A stretch of DNA of 64,000 nucleotides from Paraburkholderia piptadeniae (GTDB taxonomy: Bacteria; Pseudomonadota; Gammaproteobacteria; Burkholderiales; Burkholderiaceae). A model generated the notes under the pieces. The model was given only the letters and a program-made list of their open reading frames with translations. It was not told the origin of the DNA and did not search any database. Position numbers and translations under genes: made by a program. The stretch is from NCBI RefSeq assembly GCF_900007165.1, contig NZ_CYGY02000074.1:48387-112386 (forward strand), written 5' to 3'. Shown here in pieces: positions 28,285 through 39,770 of this stretch; the first letter of the stretch is position 1; every line of letters begins with the position of its first letter.

Positions 28285-28902
28285 TCAGCTGCGGCACTCC
28301 GGCGGCGCGAGATTCGACGCCAACGTCGGAGCGTCGACAGGCATGGGTCCGGCGCCCGGCGCGGGCAGCGACGATGCGGCCTTGCCGCCCGCGAAGCATT
28401 CCCACGTAATCGTGCCTTTCTGTACCGCGCCCTTCGCAAGCGCGACGCGCGCAGTCGGCGTGTCGGCGTTATCGGGCGCGGACGGCACGAACACGATCGT
28501 ATTCGCGCCGTCTTGCGCGACGCGCGCGGTGAACGCGATGGTGATCTGGCCGGTGTCGTCGTCGATGTGGATCGACTGGACATTGCGCGTGGCGGGCGGC
28601 GATGCATAACCGCTGCCGAACGCGTTGCCGCTGCCGGCGTTCTCGCCGACCGTCAACTGTGCGACCGCCGCCAGCGACATTCCTTCGCCGACGCGGCTTC
28701 GCGCGAGATAGTCCTGATAGGCTGGAATGGCATACGCCGCAATCACGCCGACGATCGCCAGCACGATCATCAGCTCGATCAGCGTGAAGCCCCAGAATCG
28801 CCCGATGCGCGCAAGGGCGGCGGACCATGGGGGCATCGAACGGGCGCGCCGCCCGGGGGCATGAAGGGTGGACAACGAAGCAACGGCAACAGTAGCGATC
28901 AT
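28285..28902 (-). CDS. Type IV prepilin-like protein with a long leader
   Basis: Prepilin of 205 residues with the peptidase site WG/FTLIELM (cleavage after Gly38; Glu at +5) and the hydrophobic N-terminal helix. The ATG at 28902 is chosen because GAGGAG lies 7 bases before it; this gives a 38-residue leader, long for a type IVa pilin (usually 6-15). An internal ATG at 28836 would give 16 residues but has no ribosome site. The C-terminal half is globular with a Cys pair (WECFAG and PPECRS) suited to the D-region disulfide. Ser/Thr/Pro/Ala-rich stretches near the C-terminus could be glycosylated by the adjacent PglL. Confidence 0.85.
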   Translation of the reverse strand: MIATVAVASLSTLHAPGRRARSMPPWSAALARIGRFWGFTLIELMIVLAIVGVIAAYAIPAYQDYLARSRVGEGMSLAAVAQLTVGENAGSGNAFGSGYASPPATRNVQSIHIDDDTGQITIAFTARVAQDGANTIVFVPSAPDNADTPTARVALAKGAVQKGTITWECFAGGKAASSLPAPGAGPMPVDAPTLASNLAPPECRS

Positions 28903-28919
28903 CGGCAGACTCCTCAAAA

Positions 28920-28955
28920 CGAAAGCGCCTGCCCCGGGAATCAGGACAGGCGCTT
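28920..28955 (-). terminator. Terminator behind the TerC gene
   Basis: On the minus strand arms AAGCGCCTGTCC and GGGCAGGCGCTTT form a long stem with loop TGATTCCC, followed by CGTTTT. It lies directly ahead of the pilin ribosome site. Confidence 0.7.
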
Positions 28956-29040
28956 CGATCGTAGCGAGCCGCGAATGGCGCCGGCAGTCGGCCGAATGGC
29001 TAATGGTGCGCGTGCGAATGCATCGGTAGAGTGAATGGCG

Positions 29041-29763
29041 TCAATGCATTCCCGGCGGCGTACCGGTGATGCGCGCCGCGTTTCGCCGCTTCAGCGCGTA
29101 GCCGGCTATCACGACGAACAGCGCGCAGGCGATGCGCATGCCGTACTCGGCAAGCGGCGTGTCGAGGATCGGCCAGCGGTCGCCGGCCGGGTCGTTGACG
29201 ATGAGGCTGCCCGCGATCCAGCCGAGCAGCGCGCCGCCGACCGTGACGACGATCGGGTAGCGGTCCAGCAGCTTCAGAACGAGCTGGCTGCCCCACACGA
29301 TCAGCGGAATGCTGACGAACAGCCCGAACACGACCAGGGCAATGCGGTGATGCGGCTCGGCGGCCTCGGCGGCGCCTGCAATCGCGATCACGTTGTCGAG
29401 GCTCATCACGGCATCGGCAATGACGATCGTCTTGATCGCCGTGATCAGCTTGTCGGCGGGTTTGACGTTCGCGTGCGCGTCGGGTGCGGGCGCGAGCAGG
29501 CGAACGCCGATCCACAGCAGTAACAGGCCACCCGCGAACTTGAGCAGCGGCACGTCGAGCAGCGCGACGGCGAACGCAATCAGCACCACGCGCAGCAGAA
29601 TCGCGCCCAGCGTGCCCCACAGCACGCCCTGCGTGCGCTGCGCCGCCGGCAGATTGCGGCAGGCGAGCGCGATCACGACCGCGTTATCGCCACCCAGAAG
29701 GATGTCGATGACGATGATCTGGAAAACGGCGCCCCAATGGAGCGTGGCGAGGAACTCGAGCAT
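29041..29763 (-). CDS. TerC-family integral membrane protein (YjbE-like)
   Basis: Membrane protein of 240 residues with about seven hydrophobic segments. It has the TerC motifs IDILLGGDNAVVIALA (first) and AIADAVMSLDNVIAIAG (second), whose Asp/Asn residues are thought to bind metal. Relatives export manganese or load metal onto exported enzymes. It is downstream of sucCD, separated by two terminators, and is probably on its own transcript. Confidence 0.88.
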   Translation of the reverse strand: MLEFLATLHWGAVFQIIVIDILLGGDNAVVIALACRNLPAAQRTQGVLWGTLGAILLRVVLIAFAVALLDVPLLKFAGGLLLLWIGVRLLAPAPDAHANVKPADKLITAIKTIVIADAVMSLDNVIAIAGAAEAAEPHHRIALVVFGLFVSIPLIVWGSQLVLKLLDRYPIVVTVGGALLGWIAGSLIVNDPAGDRWPILDTPLAEYGMRIACALFVVIAGYALKRRNAARITGTPPGMH

Positions 29764-29801
29764 GGAAAGCAGAATAAAAGGTGGCGAAAGCCGCAGGCAA
29801 C

Positions 29802-29838
29802 AAAAAAGCGAGGGAGCAATCGCTCGCTCCCTCGCTTT
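29802..29838 (-). terminator. Distal rho-independent terminator behind sucD
   Basis: Thirteen-bp arms AAAGCGAGGGAGC and GCTCCCTCGCTTT with an 8-base loop. On the minus strand the stem is followed by TTTTTTGTTG. It lies between sucD and the TerC gene. Confidence 0.85.
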
Positions 29839-29847
29839 GAACTGCGT

Positions 29848-29868
29848 CTTACGAAAGAATTTCGTAAG
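29848..29868. repeat. Perfect 9-bp inverted repeat between two terminators
   Basis: CTTACGAAA, three bases (GAA), TTTCGTAAG. It lacks the GC-rich stem and T-run of a terminator, so it may be a protein-binding site. It lies between the two hairpins downstream of sucD. Confidence 0.6.
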
Positions 29869-29874
29869 AATATC

Positions 29875-29901
29875 AAAAAACGCCGCAACCAGCGGGCGTT
29901 T
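29875..29901 (-). terminator. Proximal rho-independent terminator behind sucD
   Basis: On the minus strand a stem of AACGCC(C) and (C)GGCGTT with a loop of about 10 bases is followed by six T residues, starting some 20 bases past the sucD stop. Confidence 0.75.
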
Positions 29902-29922
29902 CCGGCGCTATCGCCACACGTC

Positions 29923-30804
29923 TTACAGGATCGACTTCAGCAGGCGTGCCATTTCCGACGGGTTCTTCGTGACCTTAATGCCGCAGGCGTCCATGATTTC
30001 CAGTTTCGCGTCGGCCGTATCCGCACCGCCCGAGATCAGCGCGCCGGCGTGGCCCATGCGCTTGCCCGGAGGCGCCGTGACGCCGGCGATGAAGCCGACC
30101 ACCGGCTTCTTCATGTTTTCCTTAATCCAGTACGCCGCGTTCGCTTCGTCCGGGCCGCCAATTTCACCGATCATGATCACGGCGTCCGTATCCGGATCGT
30201 CGTTGAACATCTTCATCACGTCGATGTGCTTCAGACCGTTGATCGGGTCGCCACCGATACCGACCGCCGACGACTGGCCGAGGCCCAGCGCCGTCAGCTG
30301 GCCGACTGCTTCGTACGTCAGCGTGCCCGAACGCGACACGACGCCGATGCGGCCTTTCTTGTGGATGTGGCCCGGCATGATGCCGATCTTCAGTTCGTCC
30401 GGCGTGATCGTGCCCGGGCAGTTCGGCCCGAGCAGCAGCGTCTTGCGGCCTTCGCGGCGCATGCGGTCCTTCACTTCGATCATGTCGCGAACGGGGATGC
30501 CTTCCGTAATGCAGATCGCGAGATCGAGATCGGCTTCGACGGCTTCCCAGATTGCAGCGGCAGCGCCTGCGGGCGGCACGTAGATGACCGAGACGGTCGC
30601 GCCCGTTTCTGCCTTCGCTTCCTTGACGCTCGCGTAGATCGGAATGCCTTCGAAGTCTTCGCCAGCCTTCTTCGGGTTCACGCCCGCGACGAACGCTTCG
30701 CGGCCGTTAGCGTATTCACGGCATGCGCGCGTGTGGAACTGACCGGTCTTGCCGGTGATGCCCTGCGTGATGACCTTGGTGTCTTTGTTGATCAGAATCG
30801 ACAT
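29923..30804 (-). CDS. sucD: Succinyl-CoA synthetase alpha subunit
   Basis: TCA-cycle enzyme subunit that carries the phosphohistidine and binds CoA. The 293-residue protein has GITGKTGQFHT and the CoA-binding Rossmann fold at the N-terminus, YVPPAGAAAAI, and GHAGALISGG with the active-site His. It follows sucC after 112 bases and two terminators end the operon. Confidence 0.97.
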   Translation of the reverse strand: MSILINKDTKVITQGITGKTGQFHTRACREYANGREAFVAGVNPKKAGEDFEGIPIYASVKEAKAETGATVSVIYVPPAGAAAAIWEAVEADLDLAICITEGIPVRDMIEVKDRMRREGRKTLLLGPNCPGTITPDELKIGIMPGHIHKKGRIGVVSRSGTLTYEAVGQLTALGLGQSSAVGIGGDPINGLKHIDVMKMFNDDPDTDAVIMIGEIGGPDEANAAYWIKENMKKPVVGFIAGVTAPPGKRMGHAGALISGGADTADAKLEIMDACGIKVTKNPSEMARLLKSIL

Positions 30805-30916
30805 GTATTGACCTCTGTTCGTTTGGCGACATGCGCATTAGCGTCTTGCGGCAAAACTCTCTACCCGCGCCGCTCGCACGCCGCCATTCGTAATCCGGTG
30901 ATAAGCGCCGGGGCGA

Positions 30917-32086
30917 TCAGGCCTTGCCTGCGGCAGCCGCGACGACCTTCTGCGCAGCTTCTTCCATGCTGTCCGCCGAGATGATCGGCAGGCCGGAGTC
31001 AGCCAGCATCTTCTTGCCGAGGTCTTCGTTCGTGCCCTTCATGCGCACGACGAGCGGCACTTGCAGATCGACCGCCTTCGAAGCCGCGATCACGCCTTCC
31101 GCGATCACGTCGCAGCGCATGATGCCGCCGAAGATGTTGACGAGAATCGCCGTCAGGTTCGGGTTCTTCAGCATCAGCTTGAAGGCTTCCGTGACCTTCT
31201 CCGTCGTCGCGCCGCCGCCGACGTCGAGGAAGTTCGCCGGCTCGCCGCCGAACAGCTTGATCGTGTCCATCGTTGCCATTGCGAGGCCCGCACCGTTCAC
31301 GAGACAGCCGATGTTGCCGTCGAGCGAGATGTACGCGAGGTCGAACTTCGATGCTTCCACTTCAGCGGGATCTTCTTCGTCCAGATCGCGGTAAGCGACG
31401 ATTTCCGGATGACGGAACAGAGCGTTCGAGTCGAAGTTGAACTTGGCGTCCAGCGCGATCACCTTGCCTTCGCCCGTCAGGATCAGCGGGTTGATTTCGG
31501 CCAGCGATGCGTCCGTTTCCCAGAATGCCTTGTACAGACCTTGCAGGATCGCGCGCGCTTGCGGAATCGATGCGTCGGGCACGCCGATCTTCTTCGCGAG
31601 ATCGTCGGCTTCGGAATCCTGCAGACCCTTGGCAGGGTCGACAGCGACCTTGTGGATCGCTTCCGGAGTCTTCTCCGCGACTTCTTCGATGTCCATGCCG
31701 CCTTCGCTCGAGGCCATCACGACGACCTTCTGCGACACGCGATCGATCACGAGACCGACATACAGTTCCTTCTTGATGTCAGCGCCTTCTTCGATCAGCA
31801 GACGATTCACCTTCTGGCCTTCCGGGCCCGTCTGGTGCGTGACCAGCTGCATGCCGAGAATCTGGTTCGCGTATTCGCGAACCTGGTCGAGCGACTTCGC
31901 GACCTTCACGCCGCCACCCTTGCCACGGCCACCCGCGTGGATCTGAGCCTTCACGACCCACACCGGGCCGCCCAGCTCTTCAGCGGCCTTGACCGCATCG
32001 TCCACCGAGAAGACCGGCTTGCCGCGCGGTACCGCGACTCCGAATTTCCGCAGGATTTCCTTACCCTGGTACTCGTGAATCTTCAT
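30917..32086 (-). CDS. sucC: Succinyl-CoA synthetase beta subunit
   Basis: ATP-grasp subunit of 389 residues that binds the nucleotide. It has MKIHEYQGKEIL, KAQIHAGGRGKGGGVK, EINPLILTGEG and GGATTEKVTEAF. It is the promoter-proximal gene of sucCD. TGAAGGGAA lies 5-10 bases before the ATG. The DUF2889-type gene upstream ends 55 bases away in the same direction. Confidence 0.97.
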   Translation of the reverse strand: MKIHEYQGKEILRKFGVAVPRGKPVFSVDDAVKAAEELGGPVWVVKAQIHAGGRGKGGGVKVAKSLDQVREYANQILGMQLVTHQTGPEGQKVNRLLIEEGADIKKELYVGLVIDRVSQKVVVMASSEGGMDIEEVAEKTPEAIHKVAVDPAKGLQDSEADDLAKKIGVPDASIPQARAILQGLYKAFWETDASLAEINPLILTGEGKVIALDAKFNFDSNALFRHPEIVAYRDLDEEDPAEVEASKFDLAYISLDGNIGCLVNGAGLAMATMDTIKLFGGEPANFLDVGGGATTEKVTEAFKLMLKNPNLTAILVNIFGGIMRCDVIAEGVIAASKAVDLQVPLVVRMKGTNEDLGKKMLADSGLPIISADSMEEAAQKVVAAAAGKA

Positions 32087-32141
32087 GCGTGATTCCCTTC
32101 AGTCTGAGAGTTGGATTGAACTTCGCTTCCGCCTGGACCGC

Positions 32142-32891
32142 TTACTCGGGACGCGCCGTCTTCACGGTCTGTCCGTCGGCTGCGACGTCCGCACGATCCG
32201 CTGAACGCGGCGCGTGGCCATACCAGCGCGGATAAAACTGGCGCACCGCCTCGCCGTCGAATCGCAGCGCATGGCAGCGACCCAGCTGGAATGGCGGTTT
32301 GTCGTTTGATTGCTCGCTTGCTTGACCGCTCGCGTGCTCGCTCGAAGCGTTGAGTTGTACGTCCCGTCCGTTGCTGCCCAGTGCGTGCTGGCTCGAACCG
32401 TCTCCCGATCCGTTTTGCGAACCCGCTTGCTGCCCGTCCCCCGGCTTTCCCCTCGCGGTGTTCCACACGTCGCCGGCGAATGCCTGGATGGCCGCCGTCG
32501 GCAGGACTGCGCACAACTCGGTGAGATGCGTGCAGCCAGCCGTGCCCGCCAGCAAGCGGGCGGCATCACGACGAAAGTTGCGGAACAGATTGAGCCCGAT
32601 GAGGGCGCGATAGGCGGGATTGGAGGCTTCACACAGACCGGGATACGGCACCCAGTCGGACGACGCTTCAGCGTCGACGACATTGAGCTTGCGATCGATC
32701 GTGATGCGGAGCCAGAGTTCATGGATCGGCAGGCCGTTCGGCCGGACACCCGACGCAAGCGCCACATCACGTGGCTTTTCGTCGGTGAGGCACGCCTCGA
32801 TATCCCACAGGTCATCTTCACGCTCGTATGCATCCACTCGGATTGCGCGGCGATGGCGCAATTGTCGGGACACTGGCGGGGAGAGCGGCAT
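32142..32891 (-). CDS. DUF2889-type conserved protein
   Basis: Soluble 249-residue protein. The first 150 residues match the DUF2889 pattern: LSPPVSRQLRHRRAIRVDAYEREDDLWDIE, then WLRITID, PGLCEASNPAYRALIGLNLFRNF and CTHLTELC. A Gln/Ser/Gly/Asn-rich linker (about 150-200) separates this from FQLGRCHALRFDGEAVRQFYPRWYG, which is also part of the family. No enzyme motif is visible and the role is unknown. It sits between recX and sucC as in other Burkholderia. Confidence 0.85.
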   Translation of the reverse strand: MPLSPPVSRQLRHRRAIRVDAYEREDDLWDIEACLTDEKPRDVALASGVRPNGLPIHELWLRITIDRKLNVVDAEASSDWVPYPGLCEASNPAYRALIGLNLFRNFRRDAARLLAGTAGCTHLTELCAVLPTAAIQAFAGDVWNTARGKPGDGQQAGSQNGSGDGSSQHALGSNGRDVQLNASSEHASGQASEQSNDKPPFQLGRCHALRFDGEAVRQFYPRWYGHAPRSADRADVAADGQTVKTARPE

Positions 32892-33063
32892 GCGAGAAAA
32901 AAGGCCGGATTGAAGAACCGTTGAATTTTAGCATACTGGGTATTTGAGACTGGCCGAAGCCCGCAGGGGCTTGTTCCGACGGGAGTTGCGCGGAGTTGCG
33001 GCACAGGTCTTAGGCGCGTTTCATCCGGCGCTTCTGTCGTGGAACGCGCCCGACTTACTCGCC

Positions 33064-33867
33064 TTATTCCGACGCCCAGTCTTCGTCGATACCCTTGAGG
33101 ATTTTCCCAATGATCGCCTGCGAAAACCCACGCGCGGCAAGGAAGCGCGCCTGCTTCGCCCGCTCATTGGGCGTCTCGGGGAGTTGGCCGAACTTCTTGC
33201 GCCATACAGCTTGAGCGCGCGCCAGTTCCGTTTCGCGCAACTGCGCGCTGACTTCTTCGACTAGCGCCTGCCCGACCGAATGGCGCTTGAGTTCGCCGAC
33301 AATGCGGCCCGCGCCCATGCGTGACGCACGCCGGTTGATCAGGCTTTCCGCGAAACGCGAATCGGATAGCCAGCCTTCGCTTTCGAGCGAATCCAGCAGT
33401 TCGTCGATGGATTCGCCCTCCTCCGCGTAGGGCGCGAGCTTGCGTGACAACTCGGCGCGACTGTATTCGCGGCGCGAAAGGTAGCCGAGCGCGCGGCCTT
33501 TGAGCGAACGCGCGGGACGTTGTGATGTGCGGCTTGCCGTATCGGCAGATTTGGCTTCGCCAGGCTGGCGACGTGATCGGGTGTAGGGTGTCTCGCCACT
33601 GTCGTCGCCCGAGCGGTTGGGAGGAGACGAACGGGACGGACCGAGCCCCGCGGCACGATCGTGGGCATCGAACGACTCGAACGGATCGAAATCTTCCGAT
33701 GACGAGTCGTGTTTACGCGACGACGAGGCCACAGGCGCAGATGAAACTGAAGATGAGCGTGACGACGATTCGAATGCCTCGTCGTCACGCGGGCCGCCCG
33801 CATCGTGTCCTGCGTCCTTGGTGAAGGAAGCAGGACGCGAAGAACCGCGGCGGCCCTTGCGTATCAC
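33064..33867 (-). CDS. recX: RecX regulatory protein with an N-terminal extension
   Basis: Modulator that inhibits RecA filament activity. The RecX three-helix repeats lie in the C-terminal 150 residues (LGYLSRREYSRAELSRKL to GFSQAIIGKIL). About 110 residues before them are Ser/Asp/Arg-rich and look disordered; E. coli RecX is only 166 residues, so 267 is long. The start is a GTG at 33867, 7 bases past the recA stop; an internal start would shorten the extension. It is coupled to recA as usual. Confidence 0.87.
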   Translation of the reverse strand: MIRKGRRGSSRPASFTKDAGHDAGGPRDDEAFESSSRSSSVSSAPVASSSRKHDSSSEDFDPFESFDAHDRAAGLGPSRSSPPNRSGDDSGETPYTRSRRQPGEAKSADTASRTSQRPARSLKGRALGYLSRREYSRAELSRKLAPYAEEGESIDELLDSLESEGWLSDSRFAESLINRRASRMGAGRIVGELKRHSVGQALVEEVSAQLRETELARAQAVWRKKFGQLPETPNERAKQARFLAARGFSQAIIGKILKGIDEDWASE

Positions 33868-33874
33868 GCGACGA

Positions 33875-34954
33875 TTATTCTTCTTCGCCCGCGACTTCCG
33901 CGTCCGCGGCCACCGCGGTGTCCGTCGGCATTGCGCTCACGCCGAGTGACTCACGGATACGGTTTTCGATCTCGAGCGCGATCTCGGGATTCTCACGCAG
34001 GAATTCACGCGCGTTGTCCTTGCCCTGGCCGATACGCTCGCCGTTGTAGCTGTACCAGGCACCGGCCTTGTCGACGATCTTCGCCTGCACGCCGAGATCG
34101 ATGACTTCGCCCTGACGCGAGATGCCTTCGCCATACAGGATGTCGAAGATCGCTTCGCGGAACGGTGGCGACACCTTGTTCTTCACGACCTTCACGCGCG
34201 TTTCATTGCCGATCACTTCGTCGTTCTTCTTGATCGAACCGATACGGCGAATGTCCAGACGTACCGACGCGTAGAACTTCAGCGCGTTGCCGCCCGTCGT
34301 GGTTTCCGGATTGCCGAACATCACGCCGATCTTCATGCGGATCTGGTTGATGAAGATGACGAGGCAGTTCGTGCGCTTGATCGTGCCCGTCAGCTTGCGC
34401 AACGCCTGCGACATCAGACGCGCCTGCAGGCCAGGCAGCGAATCGCCCATTTCGCCTTCGATTTCAGCCTTCGGCACGAGCGCGGCAACCGAGTCGATCA
34501 CGATCATGTCGATCGAGCCCGAACGCACCAGTGCGTCCGCGATTTCGAGCGCCTGTTCGCCCGTGTCCGGCTGCGAGACCAGCAGGTCGCTCACGTTCAC
34601 GCCGAGCTTTTGCGCGTACTGGATGTCGAGCGCGTGTTCCGCGTCGATGAACGCCGCCGTGCCGCCGAGCTTTTGCATTTCGGCGACGACCTGCAGCGTC
34701 AGCGTGGTCTTGCCCGACGACTCCGGCCCGTAGATTTCCACCACACGGCCACGCGGCAGACCGCCGACGCCCAGCGCGATGTCGAGGCCCAGCGATCCCG
34801 TCGAGACCACCTGGATATCTTCAACTGCCTCGCCTTGGCCGAGCCGCATGACCGACCCCTTGCCGAACTGCTTTTCAATCTGCGCAAGCGCGGCAGCAAG
34901 TGCCTTGCTCTTTTCCGCAGTCAGTCCAGCCGAGCCTTTCTTGCTTTCTTCCAT
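33875..34954 (-). CDS. recA: Recombinase RecA
   Basis: Central recombinase and SOS co-protease, 359 residues. Walker A GPESSGKTT, Walker B VIDSVAAL, the L2 region and an acidic C-terminal tail (AEVAGEEE) are present. AAAGGA precedes the ATG. A perfect SOS box (35058-35073) stands about 105 bases upstream, so the gene is LexA-regulated. recX follows in the same transcript. Confidence 0.98.
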   Translation of the reverse strand: MEESKKGSAGLTAEKSKALAAALAQIEKQFGKGSVMRLGQGEAVEDIQVVSTGSLGLDIALGVGGLPRGRVVEIYGPESSGKTTLTLQVVAEMQKLGGTAAFIDAEHALDIQYAQKLGVNVSDLLVSQPDTGEQALEIADALVRSGSIDMIVIDSVAALVPKAEIEGEMGDSLPGLQARLMSQALRKLTGTIKRTNCLVIFINQIRMKIGVMFGNPETTTGGNALKFYASVRLDIRRIGSIKKNDEVIGNETRVKVVKNKVSPPFREAIFDILYGEGISRQGEVIDLGVQAKIVDKAGAWYSYNGERIGQGKDNAREFLRENPEIALEIENRIRESLGVSAMPTDTAVAADAEVAGEEE

Positions 34955-35057
34955 GAATCGTCCTTTGCTATGATGAACGGCGTCTGAGGCAGGTGCACCG
35001 GCTGATTCGACACCGCTTTGAACACGGTATGAACAGCCAGCACGCTAAACGCAGACA

Positions 35058-35073
35058 CTGTATAAAAAAACAG
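35058..35073 (-). promoter_or_regulatory. LexA-binding SOS box of recA
   Basis: CTGT, eight A/T bases (ATAAAAAA), ACAG: an exact match to the proteobacterial LexA consensus CTGT-N8-ACAG. It is in the recA upstream region. Confidence 0.9.
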
Positions 35074-35202
35074 TAGTTTTGGCAAGCCCGAATCACATGT
35101 GGACGTCCACATGTGCGAAGCGGGCCACACTCGCTACCCACAAAAAATTTTCGGAGACGCTGTGCGCCGGAGCGCCCCGGTGCCGGCCGGGCAAGGCGCA
35201 AC

Positions 35203-35988
<786 letters not shown>

Positions 35989-35997
35989 AGGCGCTCC

Positions 35998-37545
35998 ATG
36001 TCCGTCCGCGCACCACGCGCCACGGCGCACGCGGCGGATATCGACGAAGTCCGCGACGCCCGTTACGCGAATCCGTTCGCGCCGCCCGACGAAACCGAAG
36101 CGGCCACGGAGACGCGTCCGCGCTCGCTGTTCGGCGAAATCCTCGACTGGATGCTCGCACCCCTGTTGCTGCTGTGGCCGATGAGTCTCGCCGTCACGTA
36201 TCTGGTCGCGAAGTCGATTGCGAACGGGCCGTTCGACCGCGCACTGGAAACAGACGCGTACGTGCTCGCGCGGCAGATTCATCCCGTCAATGGCGTCGCC
36301 GAACTGACGTTGCCCGAGTCTACGCGCGATTTCCTGCGCGCCGACAACATCGACAGCGTGTTCTATCAGGTGCTGGGCACGCGCGGCGAACTGGTCGCCG
36401 GCGATCGCGACATGCCGCTTCCGCGTGAAGAAGACCGGCCGCAGCCAGGCATCGTCGAGTTCCGCGACGATCTGCTGCGCGGCAACGACATCCGCGTGGC
36501 CTATACGACCGTCGAGTTTCCGCAGACGCCCGGCGCGCAGCCCGTGCTCGTGCAGGTGGCCGAGACGCTCGACAAACGCAGCGCGCTCGCCAACGACATC
36601 ATCAAGGGCGTGATCCTGCCGCAGTTCGTGATCCTGCCGCTCGCAATTTTGCTCGTGTGGTTCGGGCTGTCGCGCGGGCTCGCGCCACTGCACGCGCTGC
36701 AGGCGCATATCCGCGCGCGCCGCCCCGACGACCTGTCGCCGCTCGAAGCGCGCCGCGCGCCGCCCGAAATCGAGCCGCTCGTCACATCGTTCAACGACCT
36801 GCTGACGCGCCTCGAACAGAACATGGAGCTGCAAAAGCGCTTCATCGCTGACGCCGCCCATCAGATGAAGACGCCTCTCGCGGGCTTGCGCACTCAGGCG
36901 GAGCTGGCGCTGCGGCAGGATGCGTCGGCGGAAGTGCATCGTTCGCTCGAACAGATCGCGACCAGTTCTGAGCATGCCGCGCGGCTCGTCACGCAGCTGC
37001 TCGCGCTGGCGCGCGCGGAAAATCGCATGTCCGGGCAGATCTTCACGCGCGTCGAAATCGGCGACGTCGCCCGCAGCGCCGTGCGCGACTGGGTCCAGGC
37101 CGCGCTCGCGAAGCAGATGGATCTCGGCTACGAAGGACCGGAAACGCCCGAAGAAGCGATCGAAGTCGAAGGCAACCCGGTCATGCTGCGCGAGATGCTG
37201 TCCAACCTGATCGACAACGCGATCCGCTACACGCCCGCCGGCGGACGCATCACCGTGCGGGTGCGGCGCGACGATGTCGCGGGGATGGCCCATCTGGAAG
37301 TCGAAGACACGGGCATGGGCATTCCTCCCGCGGAGCGCGAGCGCGTGCTCGAGCGCTTCTACCGAATTCTCGGACGCGAAGGAGACGGCAGCGGACTCGG
37401 TCTCGCGATCGTCCGCGAAATCGCGACGATGCACGGCGGCAAGCTCAGCATCGACGACAACGTGTATCAAGCGTCGCCGCGTCTCGCCGGGACGCTCGTC
37501 CGTGTCAGCCTGCAGATGTTGGAACGTGCACAGGACTTACCCTAA
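35998..37545 (+). CDS. Sensor histidine kinase (TctE-like)
   Basis: Membrane kinase of 515 residues with transmembrane segments at about 50-72 and 205-225. The periplasmic part between them resembles the 2CSK_N sensor of TctE. HAMP, H-box DAAHQMKTP (His288), N-box NLIDNAIRYTP, and G-boxes DTGMGIPP and GSGLGLAIVREI follow. TctDE systems control tricarboxylate or similar organic-acid uptake. The MHS transporter gene 230 bases downstream is a plausible target; this is inference. Confidence 0.92.
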   Translation: MSVRAPRATAHAADIDEVRDARYANPFAPPDETEAATETRPRSLFGEILDWMLAPLLLLWPMSLAVTYLVAKSIANGPFDRALETDAYVLARQIHPVNGVAELTLPESTRDFLRADNIDSVFYQVLGTRGELVAGDRDMPLPREEDRPQPGIVEFRDDLLRGNDIRVAYTTVEFPQTPGAQPVLVQVAETLDKRSALANDIIKGVILPQFVILPLAILLVWFGLSRGLAPLHALQAHIRARRPDDLSPLEARRAPPEIEPLVTSFNDLLTRLEQNMELQKRFIADAAHQMKTPLAGLRTQAELALRQDASAEVHRSLEQIATSSEHAARLVTQLLALARAENRMSGQIFTRVEIGDVARSAVRDWVQAALAKQMDLGYEGPETPEEAIEVEGNPVMLREMLSNLIDNAIRYTPAGGRITVRVRRDDVAGMAHLEVEDTGMGIPPAERERVLERFYRILGREGDGSGLGLAIVREIATMHGGKLSIDDNVYQASPRLAGTLVRVSLQMLERAQDLP

Positions 37546-37627
37546 CCCGTCAGTTTGGCCCGTTTCCGTCAGCAATCGCATGCGGACGGTTTTCAGACGA
37601 TTCGCGCATTAATAGACGAAATTAGCG

Positions 37628-37655
37628 CGAAATTGGCCAACTTTAGCCAATTTCG
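37628..37655. repeat. 10-bp inverted repeat ahead of the MHS transporter
   Basis: CGAAATTGGC, eight bases, GCCAATTTCG. It is AT-rich with no T-run, so it is better as an operator than as a terminator. It lies about 120 bases before the transporter ATG and about 85 bases after the kinase stop. Confidence 0.55.
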
Positions 37656-37773
37656 ATGACTCCCAAAAGCATACGCGCCGAGTCAGAACGCCGTAAGTTT
37701 CCGCTCCAATAATCGCTAGACGGCAACGCCTGTCCGGGCGAACCGCGACTGATATCAATACTGGAGACGACAT

Positions 37774-39432
<1,659 letters not shown>

Positions 39433-39462
39433 GCACCGCGCAACTGACGAGGAGCCGCAAAA

Positions 39463-39502
39463 AAGATGCCGGCGGGGGTTGACAGCTTCCAACGGCATCT
39501 TC
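39463..39502 (+). terminator. Terminator behind the MHS transporter
   Basis: Arms AAGATGCCG and CGGCATCTT enclose a 21-base loop, followed by TCATAATT. An A-run precedes the stem, so it could also work in the reverse direction. Confidence 0.65.
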
Positions 39503-39519
39503 ATAATTTCGCTTCTTTC

Positions 39520-39596
<77 letters not shown>

Positions 39597-39606
39597 GCTT
39601 CAACAG

Positions 39607-39641
39607 AAAAGCCGCTGCTCCGCCAGGACAGCGGCTTTTTT
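39607..39641 (+). terminator. Terminator behind tRNA-Met
   Basis: AAAAGCCGCTG, a short loop, CAGCGGCTTTTTT: a strong rho-independent hairpin directly after the tRNA. It is also active-looking on the other strand. Confidence 0.9.
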
Positions 39642-39770
39642 GTTCTGGAACGCCGGGAATGCGCCCGAACAGGCGCGTTGGGCGTCTAAAGCGCGCGTGC
39701 GTTTTAGGTGCGGGGCGTTTTTCGGGCGCGGGTGCTACACGCCACTGTTACCTTCCGTGGAGAGCACACC

